A stretch of 64,000 nucleotides of DNA, taken from NCBI GenBank assembly GCA_017163975.1, contig JAFFSR010000136.1, positions 6,321,501 through 6,385,500 of the forward strand, in the 5' to 3' direction. Every line of letters starts with the position of its first letter. Within the stretch, counting starts at the first letter, position 1. The DNA comes from Anastatus disparis. Lineage: Eukaryota; Arthropoda; Insecta; Hymenoptera; Eupelmidae. This document shows positions 12,285-23,027 of the stretch, in pieces. The notes under the pieces are model-generated. The model was not told the DNA's origin. It saw only the letters and a program-made list of their open reading frames with translations, and searched no databases. The position numbers and the translations under genes are program-made.

Positions 12285-12466
12285 TTTTCCTCAATGACAA
12301 AATGTATCTAAAAAAAAAGTGGTTTAAATTTTTTTAAATTAAATAATATTTAATAATTAAATAAAATTGAATAAAAATATAAGAAGTTAATAAGCGAATT
12401 TCACATAGAAATAATGATCAAGATAGCGCACTTCGTGACTTTTCGTTCTCAACAATATGTACGAAA

Positions 12467-12491
12467 GGCGTACAATGTGTACACTTTGCAC
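12467..12491 (-). repeat. Possible right terminal inverted repeat of the Tnp2 element
   Basis: The minus strand reads GTGCAAAGTGTACACATTGT then ACGCC, similar to the inward-reading sequence at 3494-3516. It lies about 190 bp upstream of the transposase ATG. Together the pair would bound a 9-kb element. Confidence 0.3.
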
Positions 12492-12713
12492 AATGATTTG
12501 AACATATTTTTTCGGTGTTAAGAGCAGGTTCTATACATCTTCCCTTTTCTTATCAAAGAATTAATTACTCTGCAAAAACTAATAATCGTAACAAGAAAGA
12601 AAAGGAAAGTTCCATCTCGTATCATAAAAAATGATGTTTTCTTTGATAAGGAAAATTTATTTTTTTCGTTTGGTTTATAATAAAACGTTCAAAAACTTTA
12701 AAAATAAAGATTC
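12492..12713. other. Gene-free spacer
   Basis: Nothing recognised between the possible right terminus of the Tnp2 element and the next repeat end. Confidence 0.4.
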
Positions 12714-12800
12714 AGGGGCGTCCATCAACTACGAACACATTTTAGGGAAAGGGGGGAGGTTCACAATTTTGTCATGGTTTCGTGACGAGGGGGGAGGGTA
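12714..12800 (+). repeat. Left end of a possible long TIR element
   Basis: The block GGGGCGTCCATCAACTACG followed by G-runs (GGGAAAGGGGGGAGG) resembles ends of widespread insect DNA transposons (ISL2EU-like, from memory). A matching inverted end, TGACGTATTTGATGGACAG, lies at 17089-17107. If they belong together the element is about 4.4 kb and heavily invaded by other repeats. Confidence 0.35.
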
Positions 12801-12829
12801 CCATGCTTCAAAGTGACGTATTTTACAAA

Positions 12830-13670
12830 CATAAACAGTATAAAATAATTGTTTAAGAATCATGTGTATTCACGTTCGATTCATGTAAATAGCATTCAAT
12901 TTGAAAAACCCTGAAGTATTTACGTAGAGTTTACCTTTTATCATAATAAACTTTCTTATCTGATTTGACCTGGCGCTTCATTAATCAGTATGTTTAGAGG
13001 TAAGTTTATTTACTACATAATATAAATATAAATTATTATTTTGTTTCTGGGCTTACTTTAAAAAGTACATGAAAAAACTATTGAAGCTTCAAAGTTTATT
13101 TATCTTATTAAAAAATTAATTTTTTATATTCGAAATGTATACGTAGATATTACATATTCTATTAGTCTAATTTATAGGAACTGATATTTTATTTTTATTT
13201 TAAAAATGTGATTTCATTATTATAATTTTATTTTATTATTAGATTTATAAAAAATTGATTTTCTTGCGTATAAAAATTGTATTATTATTTGTATAGATCT
13301 TAATTTTTTTTTTAATAAAGCATGTATAAGTTTTTTATGATTTTTTAAAATAAAAATTAAAATGAATTTAAACATTTTAGAATTCAAACATTTTTTCTCA
13401 TTCCTGGGCGAAAAGTGTGCGATAGTCTATGGCTTTCACAGTTAAAAATTGCTCATCATCCACGGGCTGAGCTGCGCACTAACTTACTGCGCAGGATTTC
13501 GGACCTGCGCAGGAGTACTTTTTGTTAACTAACAAAGGACTTTTATACCTTTATTGTTCAGGAAAACGAAAAATACACTAAGAAAATACATAAAGATGAT
13601 TATAATCTATTATAATTTAATTTTGTTAATTATTATTATACTTTTTTCCCAATTTCATTTATAAATACTG
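12830..13670. other. Gene-free AT-rich stretch
   Basis: No frame or repeat was resolved apart from a less AT-rich patch near 13405-13520 with repeated TGCGCA words (CTGCGCAGGATTTCGGACCT). Confidence 0.45.
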
Positions 13671-13674
13671 CGTG

Positions 13675-14590
13675 CCACATGCTCGTTCGCTCTCTCTCTC
13701 TCTCTCTCACCCTCTCAAAAACATATTAGCACGTAAGGTTATTACTACGCGCAGGCGGACTACTTTTTTCTACAGAAATTCAAGGTCCAGCGTATAAGTA
13801 AGGCAATAGTCGGCCTCTACCTGGGTGGTGTCAAATTTTATGTAGTTTATTCATCTTTTCATTATCAATGATATCTACCTAATCGCTAACGCCTTGCCAG
13901 CATTCATTTACAGCTGCTATATTGAAAATAGTATATTATGCTACCTGGGGTAAAAATGTGGCTTTAAGTGTTGCCTTTTTATCCCAAGTGGCATATACGA
14001 TTTTTCTCTATGTCAAGGCTAAAAACACGCACAACTTACATTTCTTGATAAAAAAAATAAAAATTCACACTAATCTACAATACATTTAAAACAGAGAATA
14101 TCGATGTGTGAGACTGGCGGATAGAAAAGGATAGGCTATTATATGTGTATAAAAGAGAGAAGGAAAGAGAAAGTTGATGCTTATACCCGGTGAAAAGGAA
14201 AGGATAAACCTATATTCTTTCTACTTTTAAGACGCGTGAAAGAGACTTGAAAACGCATACTGCTATAATACATTTAAGACGGAGACAATGGAAGTATATG
14301 ATCAGTGGACAGAAAAGGATAGACTATAACATGCATGTAAAAGAGAGAAGGAGAGAGAAAGAGAGAAGGAGAGAGAAAGAGAGAGTTGATGCTTATAATC
14401 GGTGAAAATAAAAGGACAAACGTATATTCCCTCCACCCTTAACTCCCGCGAAAGGGACTTGAAAACGCATACTGCGCAGCTCGGCCGAGCATATTCATCG
14501 GGAGGGAATGCCTTGTTTTTACTACATGGAAAAGTGAAATAATGACGTGTTTTTGGCAGGGTTATGGTAAATAAGTATTTTACTTTTGTA
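13675..14590 (+). repeat. Repeat R4, copy 1
   Basis: Shares with 35256-36430 the blocks TATTATGCTAC-TGGGGTAAAA, CAAGTGGCATATACGATTTT (near 13988), a GAGAAAGAGAG microsatellite tract and the terminal TAATGACGTGTTTTT (near 14541). It shares with 16705-16960 the block CGTAAGGTTATTAC followed by ACGCGCA. The copy contains two GA-rich tracts (about 14150-14180 and 14340-14390). Confidence 0.7.
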
Positions 14591-14599
14591 TATTACTGA

Positions 14600-15238
14600 G
14601 GGGAGAATTTCTGTAGTTGTGCCACTGATATATTTCTAATGGTTGGATGCCTGTTGTGTGGAGAGTTCTTGATGAACCTATAGCTAGTTGCGATGTGCTA
14701 AGGAGGTTGTCTAGTACTGGTCGGAGACAAAAGTTTTATTGCTCGAAGTATCAAAACAAGCGTCTGCGCGCATGCGCTATAGTTTCAACTTTTGATTCCG
14801 ACTGTGCTCACACACGTGGTGCGTTATATATGTACACGCACACACTAGTCGTCGTTACCCCACCACTACTCTCTGTCCGTTTGACGTGCTTAGATTCATA
14901 CATTTTCTATAGACATTTTCTATTTGTATATAAGTTTGAGTTGTAATTTCTCGAAAACGGTACCGCTAGTATTTTTTAATTTCTGATCAATATATTCTTT
15001 ATGAAATTCTAAATTACATATTAGTTTTTGGTTTAATTCTGACACAAAACAAATTCACAATCATTGAAAACATCCCTTTTACAGCACGTCAATATAGGGA
15101 TCACGTGTTAAAAGTTGAAACTTTAGAAGTTTATATCTCAAAAACGGTACCGCTAATGCTTCTAAAAATTTAATAGCAGGTACATAATGTTATTATAAAC
15201 ATGTGATCAAAATTTCAAGGTAATCTGACACAACGCGA
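14600..15238. other. Gene-free stretch with a small duplicated block
   Basis: AAAACGGTACCGCTA occurs at about 14954 and again near 15134 in similar context, a diverged tandem duplication of about 180 bp. The open frame starting at 14647 has no recognisable similarity and was left out. Confidence 0.4.
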
Positions 15239-16700
15239 TTTACTTGATAACTACCTTAAAGGGTTGTCATTACAAAAATTCATTTCAAATTTTAATCTCA
15301 GGGATTCCTGCACAAATTGATGTTTCCTCATTGGAGCCTATTTTAAAGATTTTGTCAACCATCAATCTAATATTGATAAGGTTCACATTGTTGGTCTTCG
15401 TGGTATCACATTGTATGGTCTTAATCTTAATGGTCATGAGGGTAATTGGCTTTAAGTGACGGCTGCTGTTCCGCAAGGTAGTGCACTAGGACCTTTGTTG
15501 TTCATGATTTATATTAATGATATTTCTAATCATCTTAGGTATGTTAAGCATATTTTATTTGTTGATGATCTGCAGATTTATTCCTCTTTTTATCCTGAAG
15601 ATCTTCATTCAGCAATTAATAATATGAACGTAGATACAGTATCAATTGTCTCATGGACCTTTGATTAAACTATTAATGTTACTAAGACACAGGTGATCTT
15701 TTTGGATAGTGAGCAGTTTATTTCTAAAATTGACTTACAATCCTGTCCTAAAATTAGTGTTAACAAGTCGTACATACTTTACTCTGCTGTAATTAAAAAT
15801 CTTGGATTATGGATAGATAGCTGTCTTGAGGAAGCGTGTAACGTATATTGTTTCTTATTTTTCCCATTTTTGATTATGTCTGTGTTGCCTATGATGATCT
15901 TTCTCAAACCCTTAATATGTGCCTTCATACAACACTTAATGCATGTGTCCGATTTGTATATGGGAATATAGGATGACAAAATAGAATCACTCCTTTTAGA
16001 CTCAAACCTGGTTGGCTTTATGTTGAACATCGTAGACTTTATTTTCGTCAATCGTTGACCTACAATATTGTTGCTCATGATAATCCTCTTTATCTATCAA
16101 CCCGCTTTTCGCGTTTCAATATTGATAGTAACGTTCGCTCTTCTGCTCGTCTGCCACCAAGACTTTTCTTATGTCGAAATATAAGAACAGCTACTAAGCA
16201 ACAGTCATTTGTTTATTTATCTGATTATTTCAATAAATTTCTTCATGACGCAACTGACTTCCTGCCTGATATTGCACACTCATTTAAGAAAAACTTATAT
16301 CATAAGCTTTTGAATTAAGAACGACTGATGTAGCATAATGAGCGGAGCACTTGACTTATTATCGTCATATTCAGTGAGCTCTCATTCATTTTAATTATTT
16401 TGAATAATTTTTACTACTTGTTTCATTTATTTTTTACATAGTAGATTTATTATATACTTTTGCATTAATTAGTGTTTCAAATTAATTTTTATTTTTACTT
16501 TTGTTAATATCGTGCTAAGTATTCTCATTGTATTAATATACTTGCAGAGTTTATATTATATATTACTTTTATTTGTATAGTTTTCAACGATTATTACTAT
16601 TGTATTATTAAATTTTGTATTGATAATTGTATTCTCTTTTGCGGCCAGACGGGGTTGTACCCTAAGGCTGAAATAAATACAGTCCAAGTCTAAATCTAAG
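15239..16700 (+). pseudogene. Decayed non-LTR retrotransposon (reverse transcriptase part)
   Basis: Three frame-broken pieces on the plus strand read as the C-terminal half of a LINE-type polymerase. The piece at 15456-15668 has VPQGSALGPLLFMIYINDI (RT motif 4-like) and LFVDDLQIYSS, where the usual catalytic FADD is FVDD. The piece from about 15670 has an LGLWIDS block resembling the RT thumb entry. The piece ending at 16318 resembles the C-terminus with LPPRLFLCRNIRTATKQQ. Stops and frameshifts lie between pieces and the N-terminal endonuclease is missing, so it is 5'-truncated and dead. The 3' tail carries CCAGACGGGGTTGTACCCTA near 16646 and ends in AAGTCTAAATCTAAGTCT. The clade (Jockey or R1-like) is uncertain. 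Confidence 0.75.
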
Positions 16701-16704
16701 TCTC

Positions 16705-16960
16705 TCTCTCTCTCTCACCCATTCATCTCTCTCAACACATGCTAGCGCGTAAGGTTATTACAACGCGCAAGCGCAGTACTTTTAATGCCGGCTCACTAGA
16801 GTCATTTCGTAGAGTTTTTTTTTTAATTAAATAATAAAACGCACGAAAGAGACTCGAGAATAGAAAAATAAGTCGGAGCGTGCCGGCCTGAAAGCATAAA
16901 TTTTTATTGTTTGCGTTTGACCATTAATGACGTGTTTTTAGCCAGAGTATGAGAAAAAAT
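16705..16960 (+). repeat. Repeat R4, partial copy 2
   Basis: CT-rich microsatellite, CGTAAGGTTATTACAACGCG, then ACGCACGAAAGAGACTCGAG, GCCGGCCTGAAAGCATAAAT and ATTAATGACGTGTTTTTAGC. The last three blocks recur at 36310-36420. Confidence 0.7.
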
Positions 16961-17029
16961 ATTATTTTTTTTTTAAATTATCATTAGTATACAATATGTT
17001 GACTATTTTTCAGTTTGTAATTTTTTATG

Positions 17030-17108
17030 AATTTTTAATATACCATGATGATGGGGGAAGGGGGAAGTTGAAATCGATCAAAATTTCTGTGACGTATTTG
17101 ATGGACAG
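17030..17108 (-). repeat. Right end of a possible long TIR element
   Basis: GATGGGGGAAGGGGGAAG followed by TGACGTATTTGATGGACAG is the inverted counterpart of the end at 12714. See that entry. Confidence 0.35.
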
Positions 17109-17307
17109 GAAAGAAAATGTAGTTTTTCAAGATTTTATTAAAAACAACAATAAAATTAATTATTCTTCATCAAAGAAAATGCTGCTTTTCATGCTACGAC
17201 TTCTTATTTATTGTTACCCGTGCGGAAAAAATTTATGGAAATATTTGTAAATAACTGTAAATAACTGTAAACAAGTGTTAAAAAATGTCAGAATTGAGAC
17301 ATAAATA

Positions 17308-18674
17308 CCCTGGTAGAAAATAGACCATTCAAAAATGGCCATTAGTCATTTATTAGTCATTTTTTTATGACTAATTTTTTAACCACAAAATGATCAAAAT
17401 ATGTCAAAATTGCTAATATATATAGATATATACTTTATGCAAATAAATGTATAGATATATTTCTTTTCTTCAACGAAGAGATTTTCTTTACAAAAATTAA
17501 CTTGCTAATACGGTAAAGTTAAAACGGATCACAAAAAGCCTAAAAATTATGTTACAGCATAAGAAAAATGACAGAGACTTTAAATAAATATTTTAGAGAT
17601 TTAAGGTTAGTCCTTAGGCTGCCATGACTCTGTTTTAACCTTACCTTGCAAGTACGCTAAAAGAGAGTGAGAGAGAAAGAGAGAACGAGGAAGAGAGAAA
17701 AAGCGTTAGAGTTTCCAAAACTTGAGAGAACTGCAAAACAGACACAAATTAATAAAGTAGTTCATTTTTTGATAAGTACGGAATTTTCAAATAAGAAAAG
17801 ATAATTTAAAAAAAAGGAAGAAAATAGACTAATGTATCATCAAGTCAATAAGTTTAACAAGTCTATTAGAGAAGAGTAGGAAAGTGTAAAATTTGAGGTT
17901 ATTAAAAACAGTGTAAACAATGGTTGCAGTGAAAATGAATAAACTGTTGAAGAAAGCTGTGATATAGTTCTCAAGACTGATTCAGAAAAAATTTGTCAAC
18001 CACACTAACTGATGTAATGTTGTGAATGGGATACATAAATTTAATTTTTTCATGAAACTCGTTTCTCATTAAAAATAATTGATACAAGTTATATTGTAGT
18101 TACAAATTTTATTTAATAATAATATTGTTTCATAGTCTCGTATAATATTTAATAATAAAAATAAATAAATGTATTATCTATTATAATAATATAATAAAAT
18201 GATTGATCATATTTATAACAGTTTTTGACTACACTGTAAAAAATTGCTTTGTAATGTTAATACTAGGTAGTAAATACTTTAATATTCTGAGCACAGTAAT
18301 ATTAATAACTGAAATTAGTAATATTAAAGTTGAAAAGTAAACTAACCATTCTCAGTAACGTAATTTTACTAATCTCGCTTAAATATACTATTTGGTTAGT
18401 AAAATTTTGATTCTCAGAATAGCAATTTCTGTAACCTACTCTCAGAACAGTAATTTTAATTTCATTATAGATATTAGTACTTTCTAAGACTGTTCTCAGA
18501 GTAAGTTACAAAAATTGCCACTAGGATAGTAATTTTACAAAGCAATTTTTTACAGTGTATTAACCGTCGTCAATAAGCGGATAAATTGGTCATTTTCTGA
18601 TTAATATTGGTCATTTCTTGGTCATTTTTTCTAAAACTGGTCAAAATATGACCAAATAATATTTTCTACCAGGG
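17308..18674. mobile_element. TIR element CCCTGGTAG..., TA target duplication
   Basis: Termini CCCTGGTAGAAAATA and TATTTTCTACCAGGG flank 1367 bp, with TA on both sides (17306-17307, 18675-18676). Subterminal copies of TGGTCATTTT/AAAATGACCA are inverted as well. The host sequence closes correctly across it: the sister host element at 37733 reads CATAAATAATAGTTATTTAC, the expected empty site. No coding capacity survives. A GA-rich tract lies near 17661-17702, and a smaller MITE is nested at 18232-18557. Confidence 0.85.
18232..18557. mobile_element. 326-bp MITE nested in the CCCTGGTAG element
   Basis: Termini CACTGTAAAAAATTGCTTTG and CAAAGCAATTTTTTACAGTG are perfect inverted repeats flanked by TA on each side. 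The interior is also partly palindromic (CTCAGAATAGCAATTTCTGT versus its complement). It is consistent with a Tc1/mariner-type MITE. Confidence 0.85.
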
Positions 18675-19287
18675 TAACAGTTATTTACAGTTATTTACAG
18701 TTATTTACAATTATTTATATTTTTTTACAGTTTTTGACAGTTATTTGCAGTTATTAACATTTTCGACAATTTTAACAAATTTATTTAATTTTTTATATAT
18801 ATGCGAAAATTTTTGAAAATGTGAATAACTGTAAATAACTGTAAAAAACTATGAAAAATTGTAAATAATTGTAAATAATTATAAGTAAATAACTATAAAT
18901 AATTATTAATAACATTAAATTATACACTATTCAAAAAATTTTTGAAAATATAAGTAACTGCAAACAACTTAAAATATCTGTAACTGTAAATAATAGTAAA
19001 TAACTATAAATAATTATTATTTATGTCTCAGTTCTGACATTTTTTAACAGTTATTTACAATTATTTACTATTATTTACAATTATTTACTATTATTTACAA
19101 TTATTTACTATTATTTACAATTATTTACTATTATTTACAATTATTTACTATTATTTAAAATTATTTACTATTATTTACAGTTATTCACATAAATTATTTC
19201 CATATGGGTACTATTATTAGTTATTTAAAAAAATAAATTCTTCGTAATAAGAAAATTAATTCTTTGTAATCTTCTTTTAATTAAAAA

Positions 19288-19533
19288 ATGACAGTGACAC
19301 GACCTGCTCTTAAACCTCCGAAATGTAAAAATATGCAAAATTTACGACCAATATCTGATACCAGAACCAATGCAGCAAACTTCAAATTCTATCTGTGTCG
19401 GGCATGCAGTGAAGAAGTTAAATCACGAATCAAAAAAAGCTAAAGATGAATTAACCAAAGTACATGCACATTTATTACATGCAAAAACTAAAAAATATTT
19501 CTTTGCATTTCTTAAGATTTTGGAAATACACTG
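19288..19533 (+). pseudogene. Short coding-like fragment, unknown
   Basis: A 51-codon frame with an ATG at 19288 reads with balanced amino-acid usage (MTVTRPALKPPKCKNMQNLR..., then YLCRACSEEVKSR with a CxxC). It stops at 19441; the next frame continues with KDELTKVHAHLLHAKTKK to a stop near 19533. This suggests one base lost or gained in a longer gene. It looks like a fragment of a transposon or zinc-finger-type protein, but no family was recognised. Confidence 0.25.
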
Positions 19534-19539
19534 AAACAA

Positions 19540-20280
19540 CCATTTTAAGGTCATGTATAATCCAAAATGAACCCTACTTAATAATTTCATAAATTTACAA
19601 TACAATTCAATTTTACAACGTTTAAATGAAAAAATAATTTTTTTTCGGGTATTTCATATGCGCATATACTATATAATTTTTTTTTAGTGATTCTATTGGC
19701 ATTCACGTAAGATGTTTATTTTAATTATGTAAAAATTACAGAATTAGTAATGTCACATTGATAACATGAAACTGAAGCAAGCCGCTAAACCGTCATCATT
19801 TATAGGCGTAGAAACATGAGGGACGAAAAATTTTCAAGGACGTTGCCCTGTAATGATTATTTTTCAGTAGTAATCTAAACTATCGATATTTAGTTGAAAC
19901 TTGACAACATTATGCGTTATTCATTTTTTTGCTTCGTAATGTAAACATATTTGATTATAGGCTATAGATATTAATACACTATCCCCGTATATATCTGATT
20001 CATGTGTAATGCTTTATAAATTTTTATAAATAAAAATGCTACATTTTTTATGATGAAATGAATGCTTACCCTATTAAATGATTTAAGAATAATCAAAATA
20101 CTTTTATTTTTGTTGATATATTATTATTTAGAATGTAAAATGATATATAACCTATAACCTATAACGCTCATAGTTCTTTAGCATTGATAGCCAAAATCTT
20201 CAAACTATTTTTAGATGAAAACTGAACTCAAATCCTTTAGAAATAGGACTTGCATCTTACCAGAATATTATTTCTTCCAA
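19540..20280. other. Gene-free stretch
   Basis: No coding region recognised. The end (about 20150-20280) is a fragment of the repeat found as a full palindrome at 34351-34804 (TAGTTCTTTAGCATTGATAG block). Confidence 0.45.
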
Positions 20281-20295
20281 AAGTTATAGCATGAA

Positions 20296-20328
<33 letters not shown>

Positions 20329-20713
20329 GATTAATATATAAAAGATTGTGTCCTCTATATGATTAACCTTTTTATATGGTGAAGTCGAGGGAGTCCAGCC
20401 CGGTACCCGTTTGACACATTACATCAGGCTAGACTGTCAGACCCACCATACCGAAAACTTTGACTACCGATGGATGGTCAGCCACTTTTGTGACCAACAG
20501 TCAACCGATACTCAATGAAGTCGAATTTTTTTAAGAGTCGCGATATGGGTAGCACATACACTAATTTTCTTTCGAAAAAAAGTCAGAGGTGCCTGGTCAG
20601 GATCGAACCCGTGCCCACCGCGTTGAAGGCAAGAGCTCTATCCGTTACGCCACCGCGCTCCTTTACGCCACCGCGCTCCTGTTACGCCACCGCGCTCCTA
20701 AGTTATAGCATGA
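20281..20713 (-). mobile_element. tRNA-derived SINE with 14-bp target duplication
   Basis: The element body is 20295-20699, flanked by AAGTTATAGCATGA at 20281-20294 and 20700-20713. Read on the minus strand it begins with a tRNA-like head having an A-box-like TGGCGTAACGGA and a B-box GGTTCGATCCTG, followed by an unrelated body of about 260 bp. It ends in an oligo-A tail, seen as a T-run at about 20295-20322 on the plus strand. The first 18 or so bases of the head (GGAGCGCGGTGGCGTAA) are present three times in tandem at the 5' end. The intact duplication and long A-tail indicate a recent insertion. Retrotransposition would need a partner LINE's enzyme. Confidence 0.92.
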
Positions 20714-21340
20714 TAAAGATATATAATTTCCGCCTTTATCAACACAAAAGTTCTAATTCCCAAAATGGAAATAAAGTATTCAAATGTATGGTTATTTATT
20801 CATTTTTCCTGTGAAAATGATTTAACCCTAAAAAAAATTACCGTTTTTCAAAAATTAATTTTTCGCTAAAAAAATTTAGAGTCTAAAAAATTGAAAAATT
20901 CTTATGTCTTAAACGCGAAAGAAAGTATTAAAATGTATGGTTATTTTATCATTTCTCGTCATTTTAAATGAATTTTATAGCACTGCGTGACTTCAATGCA
21001 AACTTAAATCTCACTTAGAAGGGTTTTACAAAGTTTATTTTTATACTCTGCAAAAACGAATATAATGCTAAATTTACTTTGATCACGTATACTTGGCGGA
21101 AAGGATATTTTTCCGAATGGGTACTCAAATGACAGCGATGCATATTTTACCATCGCATGGAAAAAAGTATTGATATGTACGGTTATTTATTCATTTTTCC
21201 TTATCAAGAATAATTTATTCATTAAGAAAATTACTGAACTTCTGAAAAATGATAAATAAGAAATTTTGTTATAATAATGTACAAGTGCCGAAGGAGCGGC
21301 GAGTATTTAATATTGCGTAAGCAGTGGCGTACCCCGTTGA
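20714..21340. other. Gene-free stretch with a thrice-repeated block
   Basis: AAAGTATT-AAATGTATGGTTATTTATTCATTTTTCCT-like blocks occur near 20772, 20930 and 21165. A fragment at 21090-21165 (CTTGGCGGAAAGGATATTTT) matches the terminus of the MITE at 53178-53611. Confidence 0.45.
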
Positions 21341-21342
21341 AA

Positions 21343-21478
21343 AAATCCAATTGGAATTCTTATTGGAATTTCCAATTGGAATTCCAATTGCATTTTGTTG
21401 GAAATCCATGTTGGAATTCCAATCAATTCCAATTGGAAATCCAATTGGAAATTCATAATAGAATTCCAATGAGAATTT
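21343..21478. repeat. Self-complementary CCAATTGGAATT microsatellite
   Basis: About 135 bp consist of permutations of TTGGAATTCCAATTGG. The unit is itself palindromic, so both strands read alike, which also explains open frames in several registers here. Flanked by unique-looking sequence. Confidence 0.8.
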
Positions 21479-21706
21479 GAGAAATCCAACGTTAATTTAA
21501 GGACATTTTTAAGTGATTAAAATATTTTTTCATATCAAATTTTATTTATGTTTTCATTGCGACTTATAAAAATATCTCTGTTCATTGAGAAAATAGAACA
21601 TGAGAAAGCAGGCCGAATGATCGTCTTTTGAGACCAAATGAAACTACCAGCTTATAAGTTCTAAACTTTTTTATTTTTTTTGTGCGCTTTTGCTTGCCAT
21701 AAGAGA

Positions 21707-21828
21707 GTCAATAGATAGAAAGCGTGGTAGCCGCCTGGCGATCAATTATTAGTACTATTATATAAATATGTATATTTATATTCAATGATTAGCCGCCAGG
21801 GGACTTCGACGCTTTCTATCTATTGAAT
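21707..21828. mobile_element. Small foldback element
   Basis: CAATAGATAGAAAGCG at the left pairs with CGCTTTCTATCTATTG at the right, and inner AGCCGCCTGGCGATCAAT pairs with ATTAGCCGCCAGG in part. The loop is AT-rich. About 120 bp; the target duplication is unclear. Confidence 0.6.
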
Positions 21829-21829
21829 C

Positions 21830-22280
21830 TAGAAAATCCATGCGTGCAAGCGCGCCCTATATTTAATCTAAACGTATATGAATTTTTAATGATTGATTGT
21901 TAATATAGTGTTATTATTTTCTGTTCATTATTAAATAATAATAATAATTTCATATCTACAGATATCTGCATCAGTAAAGAAATTGATGTTATATACTAAT
22001 TTATGAGAGCAGTTTACGCGGCATCAATGAATTTATAGACACGGAAAACTTCGAGAAAAATAAATCCCATTTACAAGATATATTATCACTATATTCATTT
22101 TCTTATTATTATTTTAAAAGATTGGAGAAATAGTTAACTTTTAAAATATTTTTTAGAAATTTCTTAAATTTTTCAAAATTTAAATAACGTAAACTATTAC
22201 AAAAGTCAAAAGTTATTTTACAAATATATAGCTAATATACACATAATTTTTAATATCAGTCTAACGTATTTGATTTTCAA
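21830..22280. other. Gene-free AT-rich stretch
   Basis: Nothing recognised. Confidence 0.4.
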
Positions 22281-22282
22281 GA

Positions 22283-22874
22283 TACAGTACCGCTCAAAAG
22301 TTCGATAACATTATGCAAAAAAAATAGTCTGAAAAAAATGATCATATCTTGAAAAAATAAGTGTCAGAAAAATTCTAAAAAAACGATTTTAAAGTTCTCC
22401 TCAAGAGCTTTAAAAACGTTGGGTTATGTTATTTTCAAAGTTTTTTTATGGTATTAAAAAAATTAAATTTTGGTATTTTTGGTGTTTTTTGCAGAAAAAT
22501 GGTCAATTTTCCGCAAAAAACACCAAAAATGACCAACTTTAAAACTTCATAACTTGACGAAAAATCATTGTAGAAAATTTTTAAAAAATGCAAATTAAAG
22601 CTCTTTTAGAGTACTTTAAAATATATTTTTCTCAGATTTTTTCATCTCATACTCTAAAAACGGTGTGAGCGAATCTAAAATTTAAAGAATTGGCAAAAAA
22701 TGTTTATTTTCAAGTAATTTTTTGAATATCATAAACTTTGAAAATAATATAATACAGCGTTTTTAAAGCTCTTGTGGAGTACTTGAAAATCGTTTTTTTA
22801 GAATTTTTCTACGACACTTTTTTTCCAAACTTTTTTTTTTACATAGTGTTATCGAACTTTTGAGCAGTACTGTA
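22283..22874. mobile_element. Tc1/mariner-type foldback MITE, 588 bp
   Basis: Ends CAGTACCGCTCAAAAGTTCG (from 22285) and CGAACTTTTGAGCAGTACTG (to 22872) are inverted and flanked by TA at 22283-22284 and 22873-22874. The arms pair along most of their length (for example AAGAGCTTTAAAAACG against CGTTTTTAAAGCTCTT). The centre contains CACCAAAAAT and its complement. Non-coding. Confidence 0.85.
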
Positions 22875-23027
22875 TATCTTAAGAGAATTCCAAGATCGAT
22901 CTCTGGACATAGTCATGTAAATTGTCCATGATTAAAAACATCTGTTTTTAATACAATATAATTTGGTTTATAAAAACGACTTTTCCAGTTTTATCATCAC
23001 TCAAAATTTCTCATTTTAAGGAGACAT

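Larger units (their letters stand above)
17213..19209. mobile_element. Foldback built of a decamer repeat (CTGTAAATAA), interrupted
   Basis: Ends are inverted: TACCCGTGCGGAAAAAATTT at the left, AAATTATTTCCATATGGGTA at the right. The body is almost entirely variants of the decamer CTGTAAATAA, on one strand near the left end and on the complementary strand near the right end, plus the inverted pair AAATGTCAGAATTGAGACAT (17284) and ATGTCTCAGTTCTGACATTT (19023). A second element of the same type is at 37643-38496. This copy is split by the 17308-18674 element. Confidence 0.8.

Noticed and set aside
14647..14946. 99-codon plus-strand frame
   Set aside because: No recognisable motif, no splice or promoter context, lies between R4 and the dead LINE.
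20640..20700. CRISPR-like short direct repeats
   Set aside because: The three GGAGCGCGGTGGCGTAA units are adjacent without spacers and form the head of a eukaryotic SINE.
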